DNA of 64,000 nucleotides from Progne subis subis (taxonomy: Eukaryota > Chordata > Aves > Passeriformes > Hirundinidae). Shown piece by piece: positions 12,065 through 25,113 of the stretch; position 1 is the stretch's first letter; every line of letters starts with the position of its first letter. Under the pieces are notes generated by a model. That model was not told where the DNA came from. It saw only the letters and a program-made list of their open reading frames with translations, and ran no database searches. Position numbers and translations under genes: made by a program. The stretch spans positions 3,648,321 through 3,712,320 of the forward strand of contig JAKJHU010000033.1 in the NCBI GenBank assembly GCA_022316685.1. The letters run 5' to 3'.

Positions 12065-15000
12065 GTTGTTTTTTTCACTCGAGAGGTGTTAAACAACTGT
12101 TTCTTTATAAATTTTATTGCTTGTGGAAGGCAGAAATATAAAAAAAATCTTGAAAAATAAAATTTTCCTATTCCCTCGAGCAATAATTGATTTTTTTTTT
12201 TCACTCCACTAAAATGCTTAAGGCGTTACCTCTTTATCTGAAATTACTCTGGGAAATCATTTCCAAAATTAACTTGGGATGGTATTGTTTTTGATTTTTG
12301 TGCAATCTCAAGCACATCTTGTGCTCCTCTTAACTATTATTTGAAGCAAGATCTGAGCCAACACTTGCTGTCTGCTAATGGAGCTACTCCATGCAAACAC
12401 TGTTTATTTGCATAGACATCTGGATTATCAGAAGATGGGGTTTAAATTTAGACTGACAGAACACACGTGTGCACACATGCTAAATTTTTCAACATCCTAA
12501 TGATGTACAGTGGGGTCCCAAAAATGAAAAATAGCAGATTCAAAATTCTTACATTACTCCTGAATTAGATCTGAGTGGATTTTTATTGTCTGGGAACTTG
12601 CAATATTGCAAATGGAATAACCGGGGAAAAGAAAGAAAGAAAATCTCTTTAAAAGAAAGTTATAAGTGGAAGCCGAAACAAAAAATATTCCTCTTTATTC
12701 AGAAACACCACATGTACCTGCCCTCTTCCACTTCCACACAATAATCTTGCTTTTAAGGCAGTAATGTGCAGAAAAATACATGCAAATTTCTGGAAGACTG
12801 AATGCAGTGTTTCATTGTGCTGGCTACAGCCAAAATAGCGTGACTGAGCTGACCTTTAGAGCAGATTCACATCAGCATCAACATCAAACAGAAACTTTTG
12901 TCTTGGGCAGGATGTTTAAGGATAATCCATTTCCCCTACCCAAACATATTGATTCCTTCTTCTTTCCTGGTTAACAAACAAGTGTCCTCTGTCTTTGCAA
13001 AACACACATTAACCTTTCTCTTCTGTGTGTGAGTGAACACAAATAGAAGCATAAACACCAATTTTAAGTACATATATGTATGTTGACTGCCATATGTGTA
13101 TGTCTGTGTGTGTAATGCTTGCATTAGTAAAATTCCATGTCACTGAAAGAGGGTGTCTGACCCTTTGGGAAATCACAGAACTGAATGTATCTTGGATGGT
13201 GCCACTTTTATCTGCAGTACAAACTCTGGTTGTACCCTGAGCCAAGGGCAGAAGGGGAAGCCTCGTGAGCAGAGGAATTTCACAATTTGCTTGGTCCACC
13301 CCAACAGGTCACTGCCTTCTCCAGAGAGATGACCAGGAGAGAGGTCATCCCAGGCCCTATGTGACAAAGGGACATAAGCCAGGGATGCTGCCACCTCCCA
13401 GGAAAAATCCCTCTGCAGAAAGAACTGTGATGACAAGCCAGCAGTCACAGCCAGAGCAGCTTTTCATGCCCGTGACCCAGCCAGGGCAATTAGAAAAGTG
13501 TTTGGATCTGCAGCTCACATCATTGACTTGGCCAAGGGGTCCTGGCACCCACAGACAGAAGAAATTAAACCCACCCCATGCTAACCACAGCACAGTGATG
13601 CTCTCTGCCTGTTGGTTAAGTCTAAGGTCGCTAATTAACATCTCCTTATTAACAAAGTCATGCAAGAGGCCCCAGCAAAACGTAATTTGAAGACTTGAGG
13701 TAGAGGGAGAAGGGATGCAGTTTATCGCTTTGAAAATCGTACTTTAGAGGAGTTAAACATTGGAAAGTGTCAAGAGCTCAAAATTAAGTGTTTGAAATTA
13801 TCTTTTTATGTGTTTATTTACAGCTTATTGGTTCAATGGAAAAAAAGAAACCACATCAAGAGTTTGATTTTTTCATTCCTCTTAAAAGATGGGAAAATTT
13901 TTCATCTCACAGATTCTCCAAGGGTGAAATAACATTCTTTTTTTTGAGATTTGTCTAAGCAAGGGTCATCACTGATTTCCCTATGTTAGTTTCCATGGAT
14001 TCTTCACATTAATACATCACACATCCATCCACTGCTATGCATAGCAAGTTTTTGGAAGTACAGGGTGCCTTAGTGCTCTCTGTATGCACAGTGATTATGC
14101 ATCAGTCAGCACAAAGCAAAGATTTGCAAATGGAGACAAGATATTGACACCTTAGTATAAGGAATAAATGATTTTATTCTAGACCAGACTCAGAAGTTTT
14201 GATCTCACTTTCAGTGGATGATCAAAGCTGGACACCAACTCCACCTTTGGTAGCCAGACCAAATCTATGTAACGCAGAGTGTGTCACGTGTCCACCAAAG
14301 TCCTGAGGCTCCAAATAAGAGCCAAATTCTTTGTCACAGGACAGCTATGCTGTGTGGAACCAGGGCCCCTCACTCCCCCTTCTGAGCCTGGGAATCTTTA
14401 ACAACTTAAGGGGTTTCATCCAAAAAACTGGAAGCTGTAAATTATACGGTGTCATACAAGCAAAGCAGAGTAAGTCAAGGTTGGTTTTAATGTCTAAGGG
14501 GTGTTTGTGGTGATGGAGTAGGGACCTCTTCAGTCAATCAATTTCTAGAAGGGCACAAAACAGATAATTTTTCTAGTACTATTATTATTCCCTTTATAAG
14601 CACAAAATTTCCCTAAGTTTGTGCCTCAAAAGCTGCTTGCCATCATATATTCAGATATCTTCTCAGGTGTAGCAATGCTACTGGCAACCTCTCTTCCAGG
14701 GACACCCTATCATAGCACTGAAAAGATTTTGTATAATTGGAAAATTAGTCAAGCACAAAGAGGTGTCAGTGGGCGATGGTACAGGGAGATACAGTCCTCT
14801 TATCTCATTGTTTGCAAACCTGTCCCAGCTCTCAACAAAGGATTTACCAGTCTCAATGGTAGAGGAAAAGGTAGCTTTGAAATGTGTCTGAACAACAGCA
14901 TGCAGAGGGCTCTGGTAGTGAGCTGGGATGAATCTACCAGCTGTTCATACTATTTAACACTCCAAGCTAATGCAATGCAAAAAATCCCTGCTACATCTTA

Positions 15001-15170
15001 AAAAGCAAGTACCCATTAAGAGAGCTCATGGGGAGAAATTAATTTACCACTTAACATTACACTGATCAATAATCTACTAATTCTCACCTTGCTAGCAGTG
15101 GACTTTACTATGATTTATGATTTAAGGTCAATCATTTGAATTTTCATTCCTCCAGAGTTAAAGCTATGAT
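12065..15170. other. Unique non-coding sequence
   Basis: No exon recognised. A perfect octamer-type POU string (ATTTGCAT) lies at 12,406-12,413, facing an inverted ATGCAAA at 12,391-12,397. Frames of 91-141 codons at 13,173-13,690 overlap on opposite strands in a GC-richer patch and show no domain. Confidence 0.6.
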
Positions 15171-15214
15171 AAAAAAAGAAAAAAAAGAAAAAAAAAAAGA
15201 AAAAAAAAAAAAAA
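15171..15214. repeat. Interrupted poly(A) tract
   Basis: A 44-base purine tract made of A runs broken by single G residues at about 15,178, 15,187 and 15,199. It may be an old poly(A) tail or a slippage product. No upstream retrocopy was recognised. Confidence 0.95.
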
Positions 15215-15989
15215 GTTTTTCAGTGGGCAGTAATTTAAACATTTAACCATTACACACAGGTTTTATATTAGTGGTATTTGTCTTTGATTTGCTGTGTGAA
15301 TGTTATGAACTCTTGAAAACATGATCCATGTTTTCCTTTCTTTCACTACAGCTGCTTGCCTCCCGCCTGAATACTAAAGGCAGGTCATCTCCTGACCTGT
15401 TCCTTGTCATGGCTTCCTATCACACCTTTCTTAGAAATCAGGTTCACAACTTCCAGACTGTGCATATGCTGCTATCTGACCTGTTGGCAGGTGCAAAAAG
15501 AATTACTCTGGCATGCCAGAGGCTGAGCTGCAGCAAGTGTCATCAAGATTAATGACTCCATCATGGCAAGCTGGACAAATCAATCAGAGTCCTTGAAGGC
15601 AGTGAGAAAGACCAGACCCCATTACCCATCCAACCCATCTGTCACCAGGAGCTCCAGACACTGCTCAGCAGTGGCTGAGGACGAACTCCTCACTGCTGCC
15701 CTCACTCCTGAGACACGCTGCAAGTGCCGCTGTCCCTGCACGATTACCTGTGCCAGGTACTTTGCACGGCTCCATCCCAGCCAGTAATATGAGTGGGACA
15801 GGCTGAGTTGCCCTCACTGCAATTAGACGTTCTAGGAAAACTCTGCTTTGATTCAGATAGCTCTCAGTGTGTGCCATCTACTTTCCTTTCACTGGAAATC
15901 AGCCAGAGAAACATATTTCTGCTGGCACTTAAAGAGTGAAAGACCTTGTGTTAGCTGAGCAAGTGTTAAGGGACACTAAAACAGGGAGG
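15215..15989. other. Unique non-coding sequence
   Basis: A pyrimidine-rich stretch ending in CACTACAG at about 15,351 precedes a 74-codon open frame, resembling a splice acceptor. No family was recognised, and the arrangement is common by chance. No gene is called. Confidence 0.5.
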
Positions 15990-16011
15990 AAAAAAAAAAA
16001 AAAAAAAAAAA
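15990..16011. repeat. A22 homopolymer
   Basis: An uninterrupted run of 22 A residues. On the minus strand it produces a poly-Phe run in a short artefactual frame. Confidence 0.95.
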
Positions 16012-18808
16012 GCACTGGTAGAATTTTTAATGCAAGATTGGACAGGGCTTATCTGACCTGCCAGAGAGACTAAGAAAGGAGGCAGGCTATAAAGCAAAGT
16101 CAATGTATTGTCTCTTCTCCATTCCTCTAATATTCTGCCTGTGATGATGTGAGATTCTCCAGGCAAGAAAAGAACCCCCCACCTCCACAGGGCACCGTGT
16201 CCTTGAAAGAAATGTGAGTGTGCAGGTGTATGATTCATTCCTTTGGTTTGGCATGGACTGAAGAACTCTTTTGCTCTTCAAAGGAGCCCACTCCACAGAG
16301 AGACATCTGGTAAATCCTACATGAGTTAATCTCCTGCCACAGTCTCGAAATGCACACAAATGAAACCAGGTTCCTCCTGCTGGCAGCTTCTCTGCACGGG
16401 AAGAAATGACGAGCCTTGTCCTTGAAAGGTGATTACTCCATGGGATGTGGAATAGAGCTCCCTGTAGGACAGGGCCTGCCCCCACGTTGAGAGCTGATGG
16501 AACGGCTGTGAATGAGCCTTTTAATGATGGACAAAATAAATCTGCTCCGGTGTATTTGTACCTGATGGAAATTGCAGAAATCTGGGCCAAAGCAAGGACA
16601 CTTGCTGGAGGTGGAAGGTGATACAGAAAGTTGTTGTCCTTTTGCTCCGCCCTCTGCCAGAGACCTTCAGAGGGGTCGGAGCTCCGCATTACCCCCTCTG
16701 CCTACTCTCAGCTGCTCTCTGGTGTATTTTCCCAGGGAAAACACAACCCCACCGGCCCAGAATGATGCTGTTAATACACCCATGGCTCTGTGTTTCGCCT
16801 CCCTAAAGAAAAATTAAAAAGAATAATATCACAGCATGTCCTGAATAGAATATCTTGCAGATAAGTATCAACAGACCTGGGGTTGTCGCTGCAGAAGTGA
16901 CAGTAGATACTTAAACGCACTTCAGTTTCTGCCCTCAAGATGCCAGCCTCTGTCATGACCTATCAAAATATCTTTGGAGATCTAAGATTTCTGTGGGAGC
17001 TTCTTGCTTGTGATTTAACAGGGGACACATCTAATCCTATGGGGTGTCCCAGGGAAAATTCACAGTGATTGAACATTTTAACAGATCGAACAGATCAAGA
17101 CATTTTCCTGATGTACAGCTCTGCTAGACAATGGTGAAAGTCAGATGTGTAGAAAGGTTTGGGCACTATGCTCTGACATAGATCATCATTTATACACATG
17201 AGGAGGTCTCCAGAGAAGGAGAGGGGCCTAAATTCAGCCAATTCTTGCAGCCCAGCAAGAAAGAAGGCTGGATCTTGTGAGTTGCCTCCATACAGGTCAG
17301 GGTTAAAATGATGGCACTGATGAAATGTAAATGGAAGCTATTACGTAAAAAGAATTGCATAATGTTCCCAGATGTTTTCAATTTTCTGAGTACTTCTAAA
17401 AATAAAATGAACTTTTAATACTTAATCAACATAGTTATTCATTCTCTTTTACCCAAGATGAAATTTCCTATGAATTTTTTATGGATACACATTAGTTATT
17501 ATTGCCTTCGGCTTCGCTGTTCAGACACAGTTCTGCCCTCTGTTCCACTGATTGTACAAATTATCCCCCACTGCATAGACTGGGTACACTCTTCAGTCCT
17601 TGAAAGCTCTTCAGTTGATTTGGTTTAGCTAGACTTGCTTCAGGAAAGGAAGATTTTCAAGGAATTCAATAGCTACCTAACGGTAAGATAGCTCACTCTT
17701 CAGTACAATCTGGTCACAGACCCAAGGAATCCCCTGCCCTGGACTGGCACCCATCTCCTGCAGAGCCTGGAGCAGCCTGGCAGGATGGGCAGGGTGGGAT
17801 GTGGCTTACTGTGGATGCCTGTCTACTATTTATTTCTTTTCATATCATCCTGCACTTGTAGACGCTGGTGGTAAGGATGCTTGGAGCATGGTGAGACGAA
17901 GACTTAATCTGACGGTGCCAGGCTGGATTTCTCTTTTCAATTTCTCTATGCATCCAGTACTAATAAAAGACATCCACTGCAGGGAGGGGAAGCCTTTAGG
18001 CACAGTAAATCAATGGGATTTGTTTGGGTTTTTTTCCACTCTGGACTTAAACGACTCTGTGATTTTTATTCCTACATTTATTGTATAGCATTCTACAACA
18101 CATGTCCTTAAAGAGGAAAATGTGTTTTCTTGATAGATCAGAGATGAAATCCCAGCTGATTTGTGCCTAAGGTCCTTGTGTAAATGCACAGGATGCATCT
18201 TGGCAAACAGCTGATTCAAAAGGAAAAGGAGCACAGAGAAAGCTTGAGCAGCCACTGAGAGGCTGCTGTGATTGTCTGAATAAATCCAAATGCTCGCACG
18301 ACCACCTCCTGAAAGCAGAGTGCCGCAAACAGCAACCACAGGAAATGACCAGGGCGACACTGAGCTGTCAGCCAGAGACAACAGAGAGGACGCTCAAGTG
18401 GCATGGCAGATCCATGTAAAAATAAGAGCCTGCAGCTTCCAAATGTTTCTGTGAGTGCTTTAACTTGTCATGCCACCTCCCATCTCTAAGGAAATCATGA
18501 ACCATCAGCAGGGATGACTTCACATCAGGGATGGGTGAAAAGCAGGGATTGGTACCAATCCAAGCACAGCTACTGCTTGGCCCAGTATCAGCACCAGCCT
18601 CTGCTCAGCACGTCCCACACATAAACAGGAGATTGCCCAACAGCACCATGCAGCCACAATTGCAAAGCTGAAAGGCAATAGCCCATTATGTTGTTTTCAG
18701 CAGTGCCGCTCTACACTCAAACAGTGTTAGCAAAGTGCCTTGTGCATCTTTTCCTGCCAATGTTGGGAATCCATTTAGAACAAGCCATTGAACTTTATTT
18801 TATTTTAG
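16012..18808. other. Unique sequence with one 200-codon open frame, uncertain coding
   Basis: The minus strand is open for 200 codons from 16,689 to 16,087. I recognise no domain, signal peptide or membrane segment in it. Composition is moderately GC-rich (16,200-16,800), which makes an open frame of this length less remarkable. No flanking splice signals or promoter were identified. The rest of the interval holds only shorter frames. Confidence 0.5.
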
Positions 18809-18824
18809 TTTTTTTTTTTTTTTT
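18809..18824. repeat. T16 homopolymer
   Basis: Sixteen T residues follow a TTTATTTTATTTTAG-type A/T-rich lead-in. No associated element was seen. Confidence 0.9.
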
Positions 18825-21486
18825 CCAAATGCATTAAGATAAATATGTATATTAGCAGTCACTAGGGCAAACAGAAAATATTCATTTGCGTTTATCACGA
18901 GCAGTTAGAACCCTACTACACTTTACCTCTCATAGAGGGAATTTCTTCTGTCATGAATTAATTTTTACGAGCTAGTTCTTATTTCCTTCATTTCTTTGCA
19001 GCGACCACAGCTTCTTAAAAAAAGGAGTGTTAATTTTTTTGTTCTGTGAATTGCATTTTCTGCTAACCACTATTTATAAAAGGCATGACTGAAACACAGC
19101 TAAAGTGCTACCACTGAGAAACCTTAAAACACCAGAATATTTACTTCTGTCTTCAGCCCTAAATATTTCCACTGAATTTCCAGGAGCCCTTGTAGGGGAA
19201 ATCCTTTTTGTAATGACCCAGCGCAGTCACCAGGAGCTGTTACATTTTGAAATTAGCAACATGCTCCCCACAGATTATTCAATTCATGAAAACCACCAAG
19301 CAGATTGATCTGGTCTGCCATCAAGCTCGTTATAAAGAGTTGTGGGAAGAACAAGAGGGTGAGGGCAGGGTGCAAGAGGCTTCAGTGGGGTGTGCAGCTG
19401 TATTAACACATCTGGTAGATGTGCTGCAGGAACTGCAGTCACCAAACACCCATCCCAAAAGTGCACTGATCCCCACAACCTCCCTCCTTTCTCTTATCCT
19501 CTGCCATTATCACATAGACAGTTCTTAATTTCCAAACCTTACACTTCTTCACTCTTCTGGCTTTTAGAGGAGTTCCTCTGTCTCCCTGTCACCATTCTGC
19601 CAGTGCCCAGGCCACCTGGAAAATCTGCAGAGACCCCTGGGGACAGCACAAGGCCAGGCAATTCCACGATTCTGAGACTCTGAGGACCACCACTGGGACA
19701 ATGCAGCTTGACCCTTTGGAGGGCACCGAGTCAGCTGTGGAAGAGCTCTGACTTCCATGCCTCTGCTGCCTATCAGTTGAAAAGCCCACGATTTGAAAAG
19801 CCAATTAATTGATATTATTTAAAGGCTGCTTTTCAGAGGAGTCCTTTGTTGGAGGGACCGAATCTCAGCTCCGTGCTAAATTATGCACGGGAGTTAAGGG
19901 AGGTGAGAGTAAGAAATCCACTGGGTAATCATAATCACTGTGCAATTAGGTTTGATATCATAATAGAAGGTTACGCTCCTAGGGGTAATGCAGTGAGGGT
20001 GAACTTTAAAAGGCCAGATTTTAAAACTATGAAAAAAAATTATTAACAGAAGGCTCAAGGGCATAGTGAAACTCTTTAACAACTTAGAACAAATTTGTTC
20101 CTAGAGTAACTCCTCTAGCAGCCCCAGGAGTTGTACCAAGGGTGAGTTTGGCTAATGTAATCAGTCTGGAGGCTATTTAAGTATCTGCGCTAGAGAGGCA
20201 GATGGTGGTTGGACCTTTGATCTGAAAATAAGAACAGGAAGAATGAAATTTGCACGGCTGAACAGGGTTTATTGAAAATAAACATTCTTTTAAAAATTAA
20301 AAAGAGATCTGACTAAAGAGAAGAAGAGAGGGTAGAGTAAATGCAGGCAAGCTACAAAGGAAAGGGATGTAGAAATATAGGTCTATAAAAAAAAAATCAA
20401 GGTATTTCTGATGCAGTAGAGGAGAAGAAAATTAAACCCCCAACCAGGCATATAATGAGTGAAACTTAGAAAGCGCTGTTGTTATGTGACAGCTTTATTG
20501 TACCTAATTAACTCAAATATATGTATCTGCTGGAAGACACCACTCTCCATGGTTACTTGCTGTCAGATGTGCTAAAGCAGGCATTTCTTCTGCACAGCCC
20601 TCTGTCTTTGTGGGGAGAGGGGGAGGCTGAAAATCAGAGGATGCTGAAGCAGGAATAAAACCTTAGCCAGAGTTATTCGTATGGATGTAACAAAAGAGAT
20701 TCCTTGTCTCTGCCACTTTCCATGGGAAATTAGAGAGTGACTTCATCAGTGATTTACTTTAACACTGTGGAAGGTGATCAGGACCTGAGCAAGGAGTTAT
20801 GTGGTGGTGAGCTCACTGGGGCCGTAAATCACCCAGAGTAGCTGGTTCCCAGCCCAGACTGTAGAGAAAACAAACCACACAATAGTGAACCTGTCAAATA
20901 AGGTGCCCTGCTCGCTTCACGGGGTGAAACCCCCTTGAAAACAAATGGAAGGATTCCGTGATGGCTCCTACTGTGCAACGACAGTGAGGGAAAAGTCCCT
21001 GGGAGCTGCTGCAGGAGCAGCAGCCTGCAGTGCCCGTGGGAATGATGCCACGCAGGCAGTGCTCCCAGCACAGCCAGAGCAGCCCTGCAGGGAACAGCAC
21101 AGGGTCCCTGGGCTGCCTCACACCCCAGGGGTGGTACAGACACCCTGGCTGGGAGATGATGCCCCACGCCTTGTAGCCACCATCCAGCTGGTGCCACGCA
21201 GGACACAAGCACAAGGAACTCAGCATGGACAAAACCAGAAAGTTTGTTTACATTTTTTATTAAATGTTTTTCAAGGTTCCCAACGTGTCACCATTCTTTC
21301 CTTTCATGTTTGTGCAGTGTTAAGCACAATGGGCTCTTGACCTCAGCTGTACCCAATAATGTCACCATAATGAAGGCAAATGAATGAGAATAGGGAGAAA
21401 ACCCACTTCACTCACCGTAAGGAAATATTGTTCCTTCAAAGCAATTCCTCACCTGAAAAGTTAATAAAATAATACATAAAGGTGAC
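18825..21486. other. Unique non-coding sequence, includes a GC-richer patch
   Basis: No gene recognised. A GC-richer patch at 20,830-21,230 carries overlapping frames of 112-131 codons on both strands. None has a known domain, and mutual overlap on opposite strands argues for a composition effect. A motif-dense AT-rich block at 19,905-20,060 is listed separately. Confidence 0.55.
19905..20060. promoter_or_regulatory. Candidate conserved non-coding block (inferred)
   Basis: This AT-rich, non-repetitive block packs homeodomain-type cores close together: TAATCATAATCA near 19,927, CAATTAGG near 19,943, and GATATCATAATAG near 19,953. It lacks simple-repeat structure. The call rests only on motif density; multi-species alignment is needed to establish conservation. 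Confidence 0.2.
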
Positions 21487-21552
21487 CCAGTAGATATAAT
21501 TTACTTGGCTTTTCAAAATGCTTTTGATAAGGTCTCTCATAAAAGATTATTA
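21487..21552 (+). mobile_element. Reverse-transcriptase relic of an ancient CR1/Jockey-type LINE
   Basis: The plus strand encodes 22 uninterrupted residues ending in IIYLAFQNAFDKVSHKRLL. This matches the conserved reverse-transcriptase segment of non-LTR retrotransposons of the CR1/L2/Jockey group, normally of the form IIYLDFxKAFDKVPHxRLL. The aspartate that usually precedes the phenylalanine (LDF) is replaced by alanine (LAF), so the enzyme is dead even locally. Open sequence does not extend recognisably on either side, so only this core is called. The variant differs from the usual avian CR1 form (DFSKAFDTVSH), which suggests an older element shared across amniotes. Confidence 0.7.
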
Positions 21553-21730
21553 ATGGTAATGAGAATGATCTTACATTTATGGTCATACCTTTCATTCAGA
21601 TGAATCCCAAAGTGCTTTACAAAGTTTTTACTAACTGGTTGTACAAATCATGCACCATTTATATCCCCAAAGTGTTGTTAGACCTGGGAAAAAGCATGAC
21701 AGATATTTAATTACCTAGAATGTTGCTATT
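21553..21730. repeat. Possible ancient amniote interspersed repeat
   Basis: The stretch carrying TTACATTTATGGTCATACC, then CATTCAGATGAATCCCAAAGT and GCTTTACAAAG, resembles the 'ACATTTATATAGCACCTTTCATCC..GATCCCAAAGCGCTTTACAAA' sequence common in old reptile and mammal interspersed repeats. The resemblance is from memory of that motif and only covers about 50 bases. It follows directly on the reverse-transcriptase relic and may be a separate insertion or a conserved exapted copy. Confidence 0.35.
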
Positions 21731-24700
21731 CAATATTTTAGGGCAGGGTGTAAAAGCAAAAGCTACAACCATGTGCAATTAGATTTAATTTAGACGGGTA
21801 AAAGCTATTTTCCAAAGCTGAGATTTGGCTGAAAACCAAGCTCATCTTCTCCCTTTGCCCTCACCCAAATGTTGAGGGATGCCTTAGGCTGAACAGATGA
21901 ATGGCTCTGCTGGAAAAAAAGCATCTTTTTGGGATTGCTCCCTGATGGACAGTGACTGTCTCAGGTTGCTCCTGAACATTCTGTCAGATGTTTATGTGCA
22001 TTTATACTTGGCCATCTAACTCCAGAGAAGCACCATCATTTACATTTTCTTCTCCAAATTTTCCATAGCTGTTTCACCTATGTCCTTCAGCTCCCCAAGC
22101 AGCTGCTAATGCTGACAGCCAGAAGCAGAGCATCTTCAGTGCTCATTAGCCTTTGGGAAGCAAAATCTCACTTGTGCTTTGAGGTGCACATCTGAAACAC
22201 TGCTAATCCAGACCATTATAATCTTGAAGACAGTTCCAGCCATAAGCACGTTCTGCTTAGAGGTATCGGAACGCTTAATTTAAAGGCAGAAAATGTCTCA
22301 TTTAATTGCCTGAAATCAAAGGTTTCATACTTTAATTGAGCTTTTAAGAGAACTTGTTTTATTGTTCAGATTTTTTCTAAACTTTTTTTCCCCCTCAGAT
22401 GTGAAGGTCGTTAAAGAATATCTTTCCTGATTCAGCAATGGTGAGAACAACTTCACCAAAGTAGTGCGTACAGTGTGGATACCACCCCATCCCTGACCTT
22501 CACACACTCTCAGTGATCAGTAAATGAACACCGCTCACTGTGCCTGGTTTAGTGCACTTGAACTTCCACATTCTCTGTTTCTTGTTACTTGCAAAGAAAG
22601 AAGATGCCAAGAAATCTGAATCATAGCTTCTCCCTAGATACGTATTCCTCCATGGTGAGGATGCTCTGGCAGCTTTTCTAGCCTCTCCTAAATGAGCAGC
22701 CTAAAACCAGATACCTGAGCAGATAACTGAAAACAAAGCCAGGAACTTAACAGGTAGAGGTTGAAGAGGACCTTGGAGGTACCAAGGTGTCCTAGTTGTG
22801 TAGGCAGAAGGATTTCAGCTCATCTGTAACAGCCTTGGGCACACCTTTGAAATCCTCTGTCTAGCTTCTTCCCAAGGCAGCACACATCTTGTGCTTATCA
22901 CCACCCTGCTGTATTTTTCTCAGAGCTAAACAAAGGACAGGGTCCCTTCCTCCATGGTGACAGCTTGTCAGACTTTGCAGTACAATCCATATTTCATATC
23001 AAAAGAGTCCCCCTCAAATTCAAGTTATATAAATTATATATTGCTAGGTAAACATGACCTTCCTCTGCCAATCCTTTAAGGCCAGAGAGAGATGCCAAAA
23101 CAACAAAAATCTTGTGAGAAATGTCATCCAGGGCCAAACTGTCAAAAACCTTCAACAGGGAGCTGATTTGTCAACAGAAGGCATCATTTCATAGGGAGCT
23201 TGCTTCTTCCTTTAGTGTTTTCCTGACCAAATTGCTGACAGACTTTTGCAGAATGATCCTGTGCCTTCACTTTATCTTTTCTTTCCCACGTAACTGTTCT
23301 CAGAGGATACAAGGATCTCATTTTTAGAGCAATCATATGGGAGAAAGAGGGAAGAGCAATGCTTCTGTGAAGACAGTCTGCCCCACAGTGCACAGGAGCC
23401 TCTCCTGGCCCCCAGCAGCACATTCACATTCCCGTGGAGAAGCTCTGTCTCACCCTGTACTTCCCACAGGCTCTGGAAAGCGAAATCCTTACTGTTAGGC
23501 AGTTTAATGTCAACTATGAATAAGCAATCATGTACTTGTGGCCTATTCAAGGAGGCTCTCTAGGCAAAATAATGGTTTAAAACTTCTTTCTGCTGCCAGG
23601 GTGACATAAAGAGGCCTCAGCACACCACAAGACTGCTGTATCTGCAACACAGTAATTTAAACTTTTATCTCCAGTAGGGCTCTTTGCATGTGGTGCACAC
23701 CTGGCCACTGTAACCTGATCAGCATTTATGGCTTTGTGTCTTTACGATGAGGTTTGAGTGCCCTCAGTAAAGACATTCTTACTGCAGTCAGCCTGCAAGA
23801 GGCTTTCAGAAGCCATGGGAATTAGGGACAGGAAGGTTTCCAAGCATACCCAAAGCTCCACACTGTCCCATTCCTTCTTAACACTCCCATGCCAGGGAGA
23901 CAGAGGTGTAGGCTGCTGGAAATGGGGAAATAAGAAGGGAATAGATGGGGTATTGGTCCCCAGCTCCCTGCATTGTGCAAGGCACACTGACACCTCAGGC
24001 TTCAGGGTGCAGATCTCATTCTGACACTCTCACTTTTGGCACCACAGGCAAGAGGGGAACTTTTCCTTGGGCAAACAATTGCTTGTAACGTTGCTAGCCA
24101 GCTGCTGATTGCTACTGGCATTTGTCCTTCAGCAGCTGTCACAGTAGGTTCCTAGGGAGGTGTGGGAAATGCCTTGCAATTATGTGCTTTATGACGCACC
24201 CCAGAAAGATATTTGGCCATATGTATTTGCACAAGGGTGCACATATTCCTTGCCCAAGAGGGCCCACGCTGGGTGCTATCAGCATAATAAAATTGCTCTC
24301 CCTTTCACCTGTCACTGGGCTCCCTGATGGCTCCCTTACACTGGTGGAAATGCCAATCCTCTGCAAGATCTCTGTCTGATTCTGCCTTGCTGTTTCCTGC
24401 CTTGCGTTATTCCTACAGCCACTTGGATCCCCCTTTACTAGGGGCTGTATCTCAACTGTTCTCAGAATTTCTGAGCAGACAGGAACTTGTCTCCCTGCCT
24501 ACATCCTGTACCTGCAGCTGACTCCTAGACATGAAGGGCAAGTGTGCCAGGTGAAGTGTTAAATCACTTGCTGTCCTGGAAACTCACTCTGCTCTGGAGT
24601 CCATAGGACAGTCCACAGTTAAGACTTCATTTTGTCACACCGTCCCCTTTTTCTGAGCATCATCAGAAAGGCTGTAGAGTTAGCAGCTCCCAGTATTCCT

Positions 24701-25113
24701 TTTGATAAGCGTAGGTTTGGTTTGAGCTGCTTTGGTTTTGTTGTTTTTAATTTGAGGAGGACCTGTATCCACCAGGGATTCAAAATATTTTTCAGATTTT
24801 GCTCTTGATGCTAGATTCTGGACACATGGAAGCCCAGTTCTGAGCTGTTACCAAGCAGGGCCGGCAGAAAGACCAACAGGACAGGAGCTAACACCATACC
24901 CTCTCCACACATGCTGGCGCTCTTTCTGCTTAATCATTTGGCTTTTTCTTCCACAAGCCTGGGGAGTAAAATCCACTTTGTAAGATTAAAACCCACTTTG
25001 TAACACTAAGAGTTACCTGATCATGCACTATAAGATGTTAAGAAAGCAGACTGAGCAAACCAACCAGAATTTCATTCCCTTGATCCCCTAAATGTGCCAA
25101 TTTACAATGAAAC
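21731..25113. other. Unique non-coding sequence
   Basis: No exon or young repeat recognised; frames do not exceed about 92 codons. A motif-dense AT-rich stretch lies at 22,225-22,345. Around 24,967-25,007 an imperfect 20-bp duplication repeats the string CCACTTTGTAA. Confidence 0.6.
22225..22345. promoter_or_regulatory. Candidate conserved non-coding block (inferred)
   Basis: Compact AT-rich unique sequence with repeated TTTAATT-type cores: CTTAATTTAAAGG, CATTTAATTGCC and CTTTAATTGAGC within about 70 bases. It resembles clustered homeodomain sites in vertebrate developmental enhancers. Composition is the only evidence. Confidence 0.2.

Noticed and set aside
15328..15552. Possible exon after a CTTTCACTACAG acceptor-like string
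   Set aside because: No domain, no matching donor or neighbouring exon identified; such strings are frequent by chance.
20829..21340. Three overlapping frames of 112-131 codons
   Set aside because: They overlap on opposite strands in a GC-rich patch; no domain or signal supports any of them.
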